This document shows positions 45,006-57,153 of a DNA stretch of 64,000 nt, piece by piece. Positions within the stretch are counted from its first letter, which is position 1. Every line of letters starts with the position of its first letter. The stretch lies in contig JASAND010011408.1 in the NCBI GenBank assembly GCA_030248195.1, positions 23,656-87,655 on the forward strand. The letters are read 5' to 3'. Position numbers and translations under genes: made by a program. The notes under the pieces were generated by a model. That model did no database searches. It had not been told where the DNA came from and was given only the letters and a program-made list of their open reading frames with translations. The stretch is from Trissonchulus latispiculum (lineage: Eukaryota > Nematoda > Enoplea > Enoplida > Ironidae).

Positions 45006-46820
45006 ACCAGTGGCGCACCCAGCGTTTTCTGACAGGGGGGGCGGCAACAATGTTGAAATTTTTTATAGTTATTTTTACACATGTTTTTGTGCTTTGAGAA
45101 CAAACACATGTAGTAATTGGTTACATTGGTTGAGGTAGTTAAATAGAATTAATCATTCTCAGAAATGCAGCAGAATCTGGGGCGCAGCCCCGCATAAAGT
45201 GGGTAAATTTTTTTGCATTTTAGACTGAAAAACATTTTTCTGACCACTTTTTTGTTTCAACGGTTAAAATTGTCTTCTGGCTGGCGCCTGGTTTCACCGG
45301 ATACATAAGGTATATACGTACCATATAACTCAAACTAATGAAACTAAACAAAGCAAAGCAACGTGGCTATGATAAGAAAAATTGGGAAGAAGCGGGGGTC
45401 TGGGGGCGGCGGTCACCTAAAGCTAGGCTCTTTTTTAAAAACTGCACCTATTTGAAAATTTTTTTGAGCCATGTCTGGGGCAAAAACTCCTAAAACGTTA
45501 AAAACATGCCTTATTTTGAAGGAAAAAGGCTAAGTTACCGAAAATTTTGCATTTTTTGGCCAGTTTTTGAAATTTCTGTGGTCCGAATGCTGGGGGGGCA
45601 TAGTTACACCAAGGGGGGGTGGGTTGGGGGGGTACCCCCGCCCCCAAAATTTTCGACCGACTTCACGACCCCTTCCAGATTTTTTGACTTTCCCTCCCCC
45701 CACTTTTGGTTACCCCCCAACCCCCCCCAGCACTTTTTGGGATCAAAAAGTTAGCTAAATTTTGCTATAAATGGTCATTTTTTGAAAAATTTTCCTCAAA
45801 TTTTGGCTTGGAATCGCTTTAAAACCGTGTGAAAACGCCTACAACAATAAAAACAATAGCAGCCCCCCAAGAACTTTTTTGGGGGGACGTCCTCCCCCCA
45901 ATGGGGGGGGGGGTAGTCGCGCCGAAGGCGCAAAAAACGGAAAAAATTGGGTACTTTTGGGGTCAATTTTGCAGAAACTTTCAAAAATGTCCAAATTTTT
46001 GGTTTAAAGTATATATTATTGCGAGAAATACACAGTTTTAACTGTATCATGGACATTCTGACTAATTGTTGACCTTATTTTGGACTTGGAAACATGTTGG
46101 CAATCAAGTTTTCGAGTTTAAAAACTATGACAAATGTCAAAATCACTTCATAGTTGGATGTTCATTGGCATTAGAAAGCGGCAGTTGAAGCTTCAAATGA
46201 AGCAGTTGAAGCTTCAAAATGGAATCACTGTTGGCATTTAGCCACCACTACTGTTCCTGAAAATTTGAAGCCATTTGGTTGAGAAATGAATTCAGGAAAG
46301 TCGTTCCCGGTAATGGAAGCGCATCTTTAACACCGTTTATTGACTCCAGAAAGCTTGAAATGCACTTAATTGGTGTTCTATTGCTCTAGTAAGCACAGCG
46401 CAATTTGGCGTAGCAATTTTGCATCTGGACTGGTCACGTAACTTGGTCCAGGATCATGATTTGGTGCTGTTTTTGGTCAGTCTTACTCAACTCTCAGTGC
46501 AGTGAGCGACCGACCGACCAGTGCTCTAGCTCTAGTGTTAGTATTTGAATTGACAGCCAGTAAGCTTTGACTTAGCTAACTTTTGCATGCATTGACCGGT
46601 AACCAATGCACCTGAAATTTGAAAATTCTAAATTCAATTATTTGTGCCGGGAAGTAAATAACGGTAAGTAAATGGGTGGCTCAATCATTAGTTACTATGC
46701 ACAACTTTTCACAAATTTTCTAACCAAGGATCAATCATGCGAGTGATAAGTGACATTTAGCACTCCCAAAATAAAATTAGTTTTACTAATAAACCAGACG
46801 GCTAAATCGTAAATCGTTTC
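45006..46820. other. Non-coding repeat-rich stretch
   Basis: It begins with cagtggcgcacccag (45008-45022), which resembles a hAT terminus; no matching right end was found. A G/C-run MITE-like region spans about 45,590-45,920. The rest (46,060-46,800) shows no gene or repeat I can name apart from a short duplicated gcagttgaagcttcaaa. Confidence 0.4.
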
Positions 46821-46990
46821 AGAACTTAACACACGTTGCGTCATCTTAGACTGGAAAGCCACTGTTCATAGCCTTTTAAGAACTTAATGCACGGTGTGCC
46901 ATCTTAGGTTGGAAGGCCACTTTTCATGGCCTTTTCAGAACTTTATACACGGTGCGTCATTTTAGCTAGAAGGCCATTTTAAGAGCCTAA
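46821..46990. repeat. Tandem repeat, 58-bp unit, about 3 copies
   Basis: Units start agaactt at 46821, 46879 and 46937 and share the 'cacgktgcgtcatctta' and 'ggaaggccacttttcat' segments. Confidence 0.8.
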
Positions 46991-47099
46991 CACTAGAGTT
47001 GTGCTCGGGGTAACGCTCCTCTAACACTAGAGGCCCGGCCCGGTTTCCTAGAACAAGGTCCGGCCCGGGCCGAGGCCCAAAAAGTTCTGGAGGCCCGGC

Positions 47100-47355
47100 C
47101 CCAGCCGAGCCTCTCGGGCCTGTCGGGCCTCTCGGGCCTGTCAGGCCTTACGGGCCTGTGGGGCCTCTAGGGCCTGTCAGGGCTCCCGGGCCTGTCGGGC
47201 CTCTCGGACCTGTCGGGTCTCTCGGCCTGTCGAGGCTCTCGGGCCTCTCGGGCCTCTCGGGCCTGTCGGGCCTGTCGGGCCTGTCGGGCCTCTCGGACCT
47301 GTCGGGCCTCTCGGGCCTGTCGAGCCTCTCGGGCCTGTCAGGCCTTTCGGGCCCG
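47100..47355. repeat. 10-bp GC-rich minisatellite (cgggcctstc)
   Basis: Runs of cgggcctgtc and cgggcctctc in about 24 copies. The upstream 47,000-47,100 region has ggcccggcc variants. Both strands give apparent open frames (collagen-like on the minus strand) purely because the unit length and composition avoid stops. Confidence 0.9.
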
Positions 47356-48254
47356 CTGGCTTACAGAATTCACAGAATACGCATATATACAATTACATAG
47401 TACAATATATACGTATGGTTGGGTAGTATATGTGTACGCATAAACGATGTGTTTCCGCTAACATCAGACCACCACGCCCTGACCAGTTCTTCGCACACTT
47501 TCCCACGAGTCAGCACAAAGGAAGCGTATATGTGCATTACTTTTGATCTGGTGGGATAGGTAGTGACTCAGTTTTAGTGTTGTGCGTTGGCCGGTGCGGC
47601 CAATGACTGGCCGATGGCCGGCCATTGGCCGTTGGCTGAAAAATCTCAGCCAGTTGGCTTGGCCGGCCATTTGTCTAGTAGTTAACATCTCATCAATTCA
47701 TTGTAGTCCTCCAGCAAAATTAAACAGAATTATCGCGGATTGGAGCTAGATATTGAAAAAACCATTTCGAATAAAGTTTAATTAAGTTGAAGTATAATTA
47801 AGCACGGTAGACGAATAAAAATAGTAAATTCCATTATCCAGCGTTGGCAACCGTAGCCACTAGTAGAGATAAAATGCGTTTTGGAGAAAATGGAAAAACG
47901 TGATAAAATGTTTCCTCGGTTCACTTTGGACACCGGGAATTACTCGACCCCATGTTTTATACATTTTCGGGTTTTGCCGAGACACGGGTAAAACTACGCC
48001 GGAACATACCGGGGGTACATTCAACATATATATTACGGACTTTGCCGACACATAAATACAAAGAAAATCGGGACAAGCCCTTCAGCCGCGACCAGAGCGC
48101 ACATTACAAAACAAATATGAAATATGAAATATGTCGAAAATATGAAATTACAATAGTATAAAAAAATATAACCAAAAGTGAGTGCCAACAAAAGCGCTCG
48201 AAAAGTAGAATAGACTTCTCAATAAAGGAAGCAAATATGTATTGTTGGCCATAA

Positions 48255-49260
48255 AAACTTGTGCCGAGCTTATAGCCGAAAGAGAATGTCATGACAGACA
48301 TATAGTGATTTGCTCAGACAGTAAATCAGCCCTATCCGCACTGGTGACAGTCGTGGTGCAGTCAAAAATGGTAATGGGTATGTCAGCTTTAACTCCACCG
48401 CGAGTGTAGAAGGTTTCCGGAAAGTTGTGATTTGTCTCGAAATATTTCTCAACTTTCGAGACTTTTTGTCTCGAAACATTTTCAACTTTCGAGACTTCTT
48501 GAAAATATTTTGAGACATTTGATGAATTTGTCTAGAACATTTTTGCACGCAAACATACCAAATAAATACATGTTTCGAGACATTTTTCAAATATTTCTAG
48601 AAAGTTTTGAAATATTTCGAGACAATTTCGATTTTCATTTTTGCAACTTTCGAGACATTTGGTGACAACTTTCGAGTCGTTTTTTCTCAACTTTCCGGAA
48701 ACCTTCTACACTCGCGGTGGAGTTAAAGCTGACATACCCATAAAGCAATGCATTGATTGTCTTAACACGATTGGACAGTCAAACATCGTCAGTTTGGTTT
48801 GGGTGCCCGGACATGTGGGAAACGAAAGAGCAGATGATCTCGCCCGACAAGGATCTGGCACCGAGTTCATCGGTCCGGAACCTGCGGCAAGTATCTCCCC
48901 GGTAAGGAAGAATAGGCAAATTGCTTACTGGGCCAGACTGCCTGGCTGCTGATAGTTCCGTAGGGTGGTTGGGGATGGAACAAGATTAACACACAGGTTA
49001 ATTAACCTTAATAGGGTGGGTTCTTAAACTATCCTTAGCATTCTTACGGGTCACGCTGGGTTAAATTACCATCTGTTCAAAATGGGTCTGGTTGCGGATG
49101 GCCGCTGCAGCCTCACCTCACATCACAACAAAACGTTTAGAGTACCTTGGAGATACCATAGTGGACCCTGGTACCCTTATGACCATCTCTCCCTATGAGC
49201 TGCTAAAATTCGCTAAAGTTAGCGGGCAGCAAGAAAGACTTCTGGGGTATCCACAAGTAC
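48255..49260 (+). pseudogene. LINE (non-LTR) retrotransposon RNase H-domain relic
   Basis: Plus-strand fragments read AELIAERECHDRHIVICSD with SDSKSALSAL, then after an insertion KQCIDCLNTIGQSNIVSLVW and VPGHVGNERADDLARQGS, then ILTGHAGLNYHLFKMGLVAD. These are the RNase H domain and the segment after it of an I/Jockey/R1-type LINE. The frame is broken by a stop at about 48,951 and by shifts around 48,250 and 49,000. The element is truncated at its 5' end; possible 3' sequence runs to about 49,620. Confidence 0.8.
48374..48740. mobile_element. Tc1/mariner-type MITE inserted in the LINE RNase H domain
   Basis: Terminal inverted repeats of about 50 bp (atgggtatgtcagctttaac) surround a 367-bp core rich in caactttcgagac-type units. 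TA is found on both sides (48372-48373 and 48741-48742). Removing the element and one TA restores the LINE reading order (V-K-Q-C), consistent with a TA duplication. Confidence 0.8.
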
Positions 49261-49800
49261 CCTAGAAACTGTTTGTGGAGTAATGCGTACTCAACAATTA
49301 GCTCTTTCAGCCTTTGTACTGTATTGTAGTCGTTGTTAGTGGTGTCGTGGCTATTGTACAATTGTCGTGTTTTGCATTGTAACTATTGTTTTGTAAATGT
49401 ATGTAATGTATGTATGCAAACTGAGTTGCGTGTAAACCCTCCGGGCCGACTGATTGATGCCAATGATACCTTGTGGACCTGAAGACGGATACCCCTGAAT
49501 ATCGGGACGCAAAGCCTCAAACCAGAGGCATCACAGTGGGATGATCCTATCCTGCTGGAGTTGAACCATGCAAATGGATCGACTGTCCCGCCCCTAAGTA
49601 AACCTAAGTAAGTGATGCAAGGCATCAGTGATTTTAAAATTTTAAAGGTCTATTAACGTTAACAGATTAAGGCCCGTATTCATAAAAGGTTGGTATCCAT
49701 ACCAGTGGTACCCATACAACTGGTATGGATACCAGTGGTTTGAAAACCAATTGGTTACTTAACCGAATTCACAAAGCTCTGGTTTTCTAACCACGGTTTG

Positions 49801-49884
49801 CAGCAAGGGTTATACAATCAAAATTATAAAGCAATACTGCAAAACAATTGGAATAGGCAATGCGATAATAACCAACTGGGTTAA
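49801..49884 (+). repeat. 84-bp direct repeat, copy 1
   Basis: cagcaagggttatacaatc... identical at nearly every base to 51301-51384, 1.5 kb away. It lies just outside the giant palindrome. Confidence 0.9.
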
Positions 49885-49949
49885 TGCGTCTGTCAAAAGA
49901 GTTTGATAACGGCGTGTAGACAGAAGTCACGCTTTTGTCCAACACAAAG

Positions 49950-50160
49950 TCGCACTAGCACAAAGTCCGGGACCAGGGACCACCTAGGGAACTGGGTAGG
50001 CCAAGTCACAACTGGTCAGCACAAAGTCCGGGACCAGTGACCACCTAGGGAACTGGGTAGGCCAAGTCACAGCTGTTCAGCACAAAGTCCGGGAGCAGTG
50101 ACCACCTAGGGAACTGGGTGGCCAAAGTCACAACGTAGGGGCACAAAGTCCGACTTCAGT
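49950..50160. repeat. Left-arm 58-bp tandem repeat, 3 copies (inverse near 63,780-64,000)
   Basis: Units share gcacaaagtccgggaccag, tgaccacctagggaactggg and ggccaagtcaca. Confidence 0.85.
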
Positions 50161-50179
50161 AGCAGACAGTCCGGTACCG

Positions 50180-50300
50180 TCAGCCAAAGTCCGTTTCCAC
50201 TGGCCAAAGTCTGTTTCCACTGGACAGAGTCTGTTTCCACTGGACAGAGTCTGTTTCCACTGGACAGAGTCTGTTTCCACTGGACAGAGTCTGCATTGAG
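50180..50300. repeat. Left-arm 21-bp tandem repeat, ~5-6 copies (inverse near 63,630-63,745)
   Basis: Unit is ctggacagagtctgtttccac. The right-arm copies read as its inverse (gactctgtccagtggaaac). Confidence 0.9.
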
Positions 50301-51300
50301 TGGACTAAATCCTCAACCGATGAGCACAGTCCGAGCCAAGTAGACGAAGTCCTCATCGTCCGATCTACACCGGCGCGGACTTCCTAGCTGCTGCTTTTTA
50401 TTGATACTGAACACTGTGAATCGGGTTTCGTTACCTGCACTGCAAAGGTTATTGATACAGACCACTCGTATATCCTTTTTAATATACCCTTACTATTAAT
50501 ATCCTTTTTATTTATACAGAATATATACGAATAGCTATTGCATAATGTGAAGGTTGTATTGCTACCAGTCCCTCGTATTAATAACACTTGCGAATAAGCT
50601 GCACTTGCTACCGGTCCCTGGTATTAATATCCGTTTTTATTTATACATAAAACTCTTCCGAATAGCTGCACTACAAAGGTTGTATTACTACCCCCTGGTA
50701 TTAATATCAGTTTTTATTTATACATAACTCCTCCGAATAGCTGCACTCAAAGGTTGTATTACTACCGTCCCTTCGTTGTGTTAAACTCCAATTTCGAGGG
50801 GATACAATGAAGGGGCACTCACAACCTTTAAAGGAGTCCAAGCGTCCGGTGAAATTGCGTTTAAGAATTGGCCGTTCAAGGGGAACGGCCCCACAAAAAC
50901 TGCTGAACGTGTCGCAGCGTTCAGCTTAGATGTCGTAGCGTTCAGCTTAGAGCCTTTGGCACTGTGATCACCGGTACAGATCAAAATTAGTTGTACCCGA
51001 TTCCCTACGTATTAATTGTGCATTGTATATTGGTCAGGTTTCATAATTCTTTTAAATCATTTTTTCAGATTCCTTCATAACTTGATGCTGTTGAGCAAAA
51101 CTTACCTAGCATGCACACAAACTCTGCTTCGCCCTGATCGCTCTGTATTAGAGTTGGGAGTTGGGACCGGTTCCAATTTTCAAAACCGGTTCCGGTTCTA
51201 GAGTACCGGTTCCGGTTCCGGTTCTAGCTTCCGGTTCCCGGTTCCAAGTACAAAATTCGTAGTTACATTTTAACATTATTTAATATTGGATGCAGGCCCC

Positions 51301-51384
51301 CAGCAAGGGTTATACAATCAAAATTATAAAGCAATACTGCAAAACAATTGGAATAGGTAATGCGATAATAACCAACTGGGTTAA
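51301..51384 (+). repeat. 84-bp direct repeat, copy 2 (inverse at 62556-62639)
   Basis: It matches 49801-49884 in the same orientation with one difference (aataggtaat versus aataggcaat). Its palindromic partner lies at 62556-62639. Confidence 0.9.
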
Positions 51385-51695
51385 CCTTTTTGTTTACTTA
51401 GAATTTTAAAGTTTTTGCCATAGGAAGCGTGTCAAAAATAAATTCGTGTAGTTTTCATTCGGCGATGTATCGTTCACGTCTGAACGAAAGTGCCCGTCTT
51501 TCATCAATTACAATTGGAATTTTAGAACAGAAAATTTCAAATATTCGTTATAATTAATTTAGAGACATTTTCACAACTGCATTTTGTAATACACACAAAA
51601 TTACTTAACAAAATTTGAAAAATCAGAAGCATGAAAACAACAAATTACGAAATTCCTTCCGGAATAAAGGAAGTAGAAATTTTCCCTTACAATAT

Positions 51696-51835
51696 GCAAA
51701 ATGCAATATGAGCTAAGGGCAGCATTTAAATACGTAAAAGACAAGAGTTAAAATACTTAATATGAGCCAGCATGTAAATGGGTAGAAGACAAGATTCAAA
51801 ATGCTGCCCTTAGCTCATATTGCATTTTACATGCG
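51696..51835. repeat. 140-bp hairpin in the left arm (inverse partner near 62,105-62,245)
   Basis: Inverted blocks (gcaatatgagctaagggcag on the left and ctgcccttagctcatattgc on the right) flank a short core of similar sequence. Next to it is ctgcaaggagcatttttc, close to the terminus of the 43.7-44.5 kb foldback element. Confidence 0.8.
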
Positions 51836-52099
51836 ACTGCAAGGAGCATTTTTCCTACTTGTCTTCTTCCATTTTTGGTATTGTTGTAGAGTGCGTGGCA
51901 GCATATTCGATCTCATTTTGACCCACACAGGACCCACCCACCGCTGTTTTTGGGGACTTTTCCCAACGTTGACCCTGGCCGAGGAACCACGAGCGCCATG
52001 CAGCCCGAGGGTCACATCCGTCGGTTTCGGCGATATGCCCATTGAAACGAGCGTAGTCGATTTACTATATATGCCCCCGACCAAAACGCCAAAAAACGC

Positions 52100-54080
52100 T
52101 GTTTTAGGCCGTTTGACCAGTGGACAATAGGTTCCCTAGGCCGTAGTGACCACTGGTCACTTCCATCGGTTTCGGCAATATGCCCATTGAAAAGAGCGTA
52201 GTCGATTTACCATATATGCCCCCGACAAAACCGCCGAAAAACGCTGTTTTAAGCCGTTTGACCAGTGGTCAATAGGTCCCCTAGGCCGTAGTGACAACTG
52301 GTCATCCACGGCGGCAATATGCCCTGAACGAGCGAGCGATATATATATATATAGCCGACCAAAAGCGAGGAGGGGGGAGAATGGGGGGCGGGGAGAGGAG
52401 GTTATGGGCATAGGTCAGGCGAGCGGGCGGGGGGAGAGGAGGTATATAAATGGAAAAGCAAGGAGAGAAATAGGCGAGAGGGGGCGGCGGAGGAGAGGGG
52501 TTAAAGCGTGTAAAAGGGTTTTTAGGGCCGTTTGGCCCAGTGGTCAATATCCTATTAGGGTTTTGGCAGGGGAAGGTGTGGGGAGGGTATTAAAGGATAT
52601 TTTTGGAAAAACGCTGTTTGATCTTCCGGCCATCGACCCCGGGTCTTCATAGGTTCGTAATATGGTGAAACGAGCGTAGTCGATATATATATATGTTAAG
52701 AGGTTTTATTTTCATCAGGTCCACTGGTCACTTCCAAGCGGTTTCGGGTAATATGCCCATTGAAGAGGATAAATGAGAAAAAGTTTTAGTGTCACGGGCT
52801 TCGGTCCGTTTCGCATAGCCCGAAGCGACAGTCGATTATACCTATATATGCGCTACCAACGCTGAAAAAAGCTGTGTTTTAGCCATTCGTTACGTGGTCA
52901 ATAATCGGGTGTGGGGGGTGGCTGTAGTGGAATAGGCCCCACCAGTGGGACCTCGCCCATCGGTTTTCGGCAATAGTGCCCATTAGAAACGAGCGTAGTC
53001 GATTTACTATATAGTCTTCGATCTAAAAGGCGGAAAAGCGTGTTCTTAAGCCGATTTAACCAGTGGGTCAATAGCCCTTAGAGGGGCCATGTGCAGTGGT
53101 CACTTCCATCGGCTTTCGGCAATATACCCATTGAAACGAGCATAGTCGATTTACTATATGCCCTTTTCGGCTAAAACGCCCGAAAAGCGTTGCTAGTTTG
53201 ATGTGAGGCCGTTTGACCAGTGGTCAATAGGTCCCCTAGCGCACGTGGCTGACCATTGGTCCCCTCCATCGGTTTCCAATATGCCCATTGAGAACGGAGG
53301 CTGTAGTCAAGATATACTATATATGTCACCGACCAACACCGAAAAATGTTTTGTGTAGGCCATTTGACCAGTGGTTTTCAATAGGCCCCGAGGCCATAGT
53401 GACCAGTGGTCACTTCTTGTGTTTTTCTTTCCAGGGTCAGCTTCTAGCGGTGATACCCATTTGCCCCGGAGCTGTAGTTCGATTTATACTGTATTGCACC
53501 GGCCGAAAACGCTGTTTTAGGCCGGTTTCCAGTGGGTAAGAGCCACAGCACCAGTGGTTCACTTGGCCAGGCTTAAGGTAGTTGCGGATTTTAGCGCGTT
53601 CTGACCAGTGATAACAATATCCGGATAGGGTTCGTTTTTATTGGTCACTTCCATCGTTCTCAGGGCAATATAAGCCACCTTGAAACGACGTAGACAGTAT
53701 ACGATATTACCCTGAAAAACACGGCCGCTGTTTTGGTGGGCGTTTGACCCCGGCACGTACAGGGCCCCAGGCGGGACCCCCGGCGGGGGGGGAAGGTAGT
53801 GACCAGTGGTCAATAGGTCCCCTAGGCCGTAGCGACCACTGGTCACTTCCATCGGTTTCAGAAAATGCCGGTCGAGCCAAGGCGTAGTCGATTTACTATC
53901 TCATGCGCCCCCACCAACTACTACACCGAACCGCTGTTTATAGTGAGTTTTCCTCACCTTCCCCGGGCGAGGAACCACGGGAAGCATGCTGACCAAGTGG
54001 TCCACTCGGACGGTATCGGCAGTGTATTCTAATGTTTTCAGCGCCCCCGTTACATAGGTATAAGGGGCAGCACCACTTAA
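52100..54080. repeat. Left-arm minisatellite, degraded copy of the ~145-bp array
   Basis: It contains recognisable pieces of the right-arm unit in inverse orientation (cgttttggtc..., gaccagtggtcaatag, ccgaaaccgatg inverses) but with many insertions, deletions and substitutions, GC-rich filler near 52,330-52,520 and no regular period. This noise contrasts with near-perfect flanks. Confidence 0.75.
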
Positions 54081-54727
54081 ATGGCCGAAAATAGCTGTTT
54101 TTGGGGACTTTTCCACCAATGACTTTGGGCGAAGACCACGGGCGCCATGCAGTCCGAGGGTCACATCCGTCGGTTTCGGCGATATGCTCATCGTTTTCAG
54201 CGCCCCCGATTTACTATATATGCGCACCACCAAATGGCCGAAAAACGCTATTTTAGACGACTTTTTGACAATTTTCTATGTTGGGGCCTCGAAAAATTTC
54301 CAAGTCCAAACGCTTCCCAACCCCATGTTTGACAGTCTGTAAAAATCGCTAGGAGCCAAATGGGGCAAAAATAATCAATAGTGAACAGGTTCATGGTTAT
54401 GCTAACAAGATAATAATAGGTAAAGGTTACCACCATAAGCCATGTGAAAAATTCGTTGGACACAAAATTGTACAAAAGCGTAAAGGACGAACACAACAGA
54501 AAAAAAACCACACATACAAAGTGGTCAGAAAAGTCGATTTTTTCAAAGTTCATTTTTTCCGGGCAAGTTTGGTGTCATTCGAAAGCTCTTGGCCTGGAGA
54601 TTTCAGAAATGCAAATTTTAGCTCTCAACTCCTTACCGTTAATTAGTTTTGCTTAATTAACGTTTTCAAAGCGCTGCATTTGACCGTTTTAGCTCATATT
54701 ATGGGGTGCTCTCCGAGCTACCTCCCA

Positions 54728-54839
<112 letters not shown>

Positions 54840-55249
54840 TAGAGATGCACCGGGGCCGCCACTGCCGGGACCGGGGTCGGGAACTGGGACCTCATCGTGG
54901 CCTCGGCCGGGGCCGGGGGCCGAGGCCACCTTGGCCCCGGTACCGGGGCCGGGGCCTAGAAATTGGGGGTCCAAATCGAAAATTTTCAAAAATTTTCTTA
55001 AAAATTTAAATTTTGCAATAATTTTTGATATACTGACGTTACCATCGTTGTTTTCATTCATATCAGCGGGAAAACAAACTATTTGTAACACTTTTTGACT
55101 TTCGAAAATTTAACATTTTGGTACAAAAAATGTCCAAAACTTACAAAATTTTGCTAATTTTTGGCCCCGGTTGGTACCGGCGCCTGACCACCGGGGCCGG
55201 GGCCTGACTACCGGGGCCAGGGCCGAGGCCAGGCCCCGGTGCATCCCTA
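54840..55249. mobile_element. hAT-like GC-rich MITE, copy 1
   Basis: Termini tagagatgcaccggggcc and ggccccggtgcatcccta are inverse. The 8-bp flanks atatacat and atatgcat differ at one base, as in hAT target duplications. The core is AT-rich. Subterminal repeats are ccggggcc units. Confidence 0.8.
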
Positions 55250-56226
55250 ATATGCATAAGTGGCATAAGAACATTATTGTACTTAAAGCAGAAGCGGTCC
55301 AAACAAATTAATTGAATACTATATAAATAATTAGTTATATACATTATACAAATACATTAATGCTTAATTATATATAAATACAATAAACATTCAATAAGTA
55401 TTCAAATACAGAAACAAAGCAATAATAAACAAGCAAATAAACAAAGTCCTGATGAATCCAGAAACCAAGCAGATAGCCGATTACTGATTGACCAATTCAA
55501 AATGATGAATAATTATATTGATGATCATTGATCGAGAACTAGGACAGTTTGCTAACTGATTTAGGCTGCCGCTAACATCTGAAATAAGAAAACATAGGGC
55601 ACTTAGGTCACAGAAAATGGAATACATATACGAATATATATTTTATAAAGGGTATATACGTAGTTGAGTTTTTAGGGGAATCCCGGCGGGCCCCCAGGGC
55701 GTAGGCGGAAATTCTCAGGCGAAGGGGGTTTAGGAAGAACAACCAAAATGAGGGTTTTTGCCGTACGTAGTCGTATACGTATATTAGTGAAAAGAGAAAC
55801 GTAACTTTCTCAAATTACCCTTTGATAAAGGTTAAGTAAGCATGGACATGTTTACGTATAGAAGATCACCGGCGACACCGGAAAAGTTTTGAAAAGCTGA
55901 CCTATTTTGGCAAAAATTTAGGCACCTGGGCAAGGTATATTCCAGGGTTTTTTCCTGAAGGGGGATTTTTTTCAGACGGGCATATACGGGGTCGGCCGAA
56001 CCTAACTTTTGGGTGTAGGATTCATCAGGACTTTGTTTATTTGCTTGTTTATTATTGCTTTGTTTCTGTATTTGAATACTTATTGAATGTTTATTGTATT
56101 TATATATAATTAAGCATTAATGTATTTGTATAATGTATATAACTAATTATTTATATAGTATTCAATTAATTTGTTTGGACCGCTTCTGCTTTAAGTACAA
56201 TAATGTTTTATGCCACTTATGCATAT

Positions 56227-56640
56227 TAGGGATGTAATCGGGGCCCGGCCCCGGCCCCGGCCCCGGTAGTCAGGCCCCGGCCCCGGTGGTCAGGCCGCCG
56301 GTACCAACCGGGGCCAAAAATTAGCAAAATTTTGTGGTAAGTTTTGGACATTTTTTGGATTCAAAATGTTAAATTTTCGAAAGTCAAAAAGTGTTACAAA
56401 TAGTTTGTTTTCCCGCTGATATGAATGAAAACAACGATGGTAACGTCTCGTATATCAAAAATTATTGCAAAAATTTAAATTTTTAAGAAAATTTTTGAAA
56501 ATTTTTCGATTTGGACCCCCAATTTCCCGGCCCCGGTTTTCGGTACCTTTGCCAAAATTTCTGGTCTCGGCCCCGGCCGGGGCCAATACTCTGAAATCCC
56601 GTCCGACTTCTCCCGGTATGGGCTGGTTCCGGTGCAATTT
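56227..56640. mobile_element. hAT-like GC-rich MITE, copy 2 (inverted, right end degraded)
   Basis: Starts tagggatg and carries the same ccggccccgg subterminal units and AT core as copy 1 in reverse. The far terminus near 56,620-56,640 is degraded (ggtgcaatttgcac). Confidence 0.65.
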
Positions 56641-56644
56641 GCAC

Positions 56645-56744
<100 letters not shown>

Positions 56745-57153
56745 TAGAGATGCACCGGGGCCGCCACTGCCGGGCCGGGGGGGGCCGGACCCCATCGTAA
56801 TGGTTGTGGCCGGGGCCGGGGCCGAAGACCTTGGCCCCGGTACCGCGGGCCGGGGCCTAGAAATTGGGGGTCCAAATCGAAAAATTTTCAAAAATTTTCT
56901 TAAAAATTTAAATTTTTGCAATAATTTTAATTATACAAGACGTTACCATCGTTGTTTTCATTCATATCAGCGGGAAAACAAACTATTTGTAACACTTTTT
57001 GACTTTCGAAAATTTAACATTTTGGTCAAAAAATGTCCAAAACTTACAAAATTTTGTTAATTTTTGCCCCGGTTGGTACCGGCGTCCCGACCACCGGGGC
57101 CGGGGCCCGACGGGGGGGGGCCGGGGCCGGGGCCAGGCCCCGGTGCATCCCTA
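56745..57153. mobile_element. hAT-like GC-rich MITE, copy 3
   Basis: Ends tagagatgcaccggggcc and ccccggtgcatcccta. Flanks atatacat and atatgcat repeat those of copy 1. Confidence 0.8.

Noticed and set aside
47158..47400. Apparent Gly/Leu/Ser (plus) and collagen-like Gly-Pro (minus) ORFs
   Set aside because: Both are created by the 10-bp minisatellite; no splice or start context supports them.
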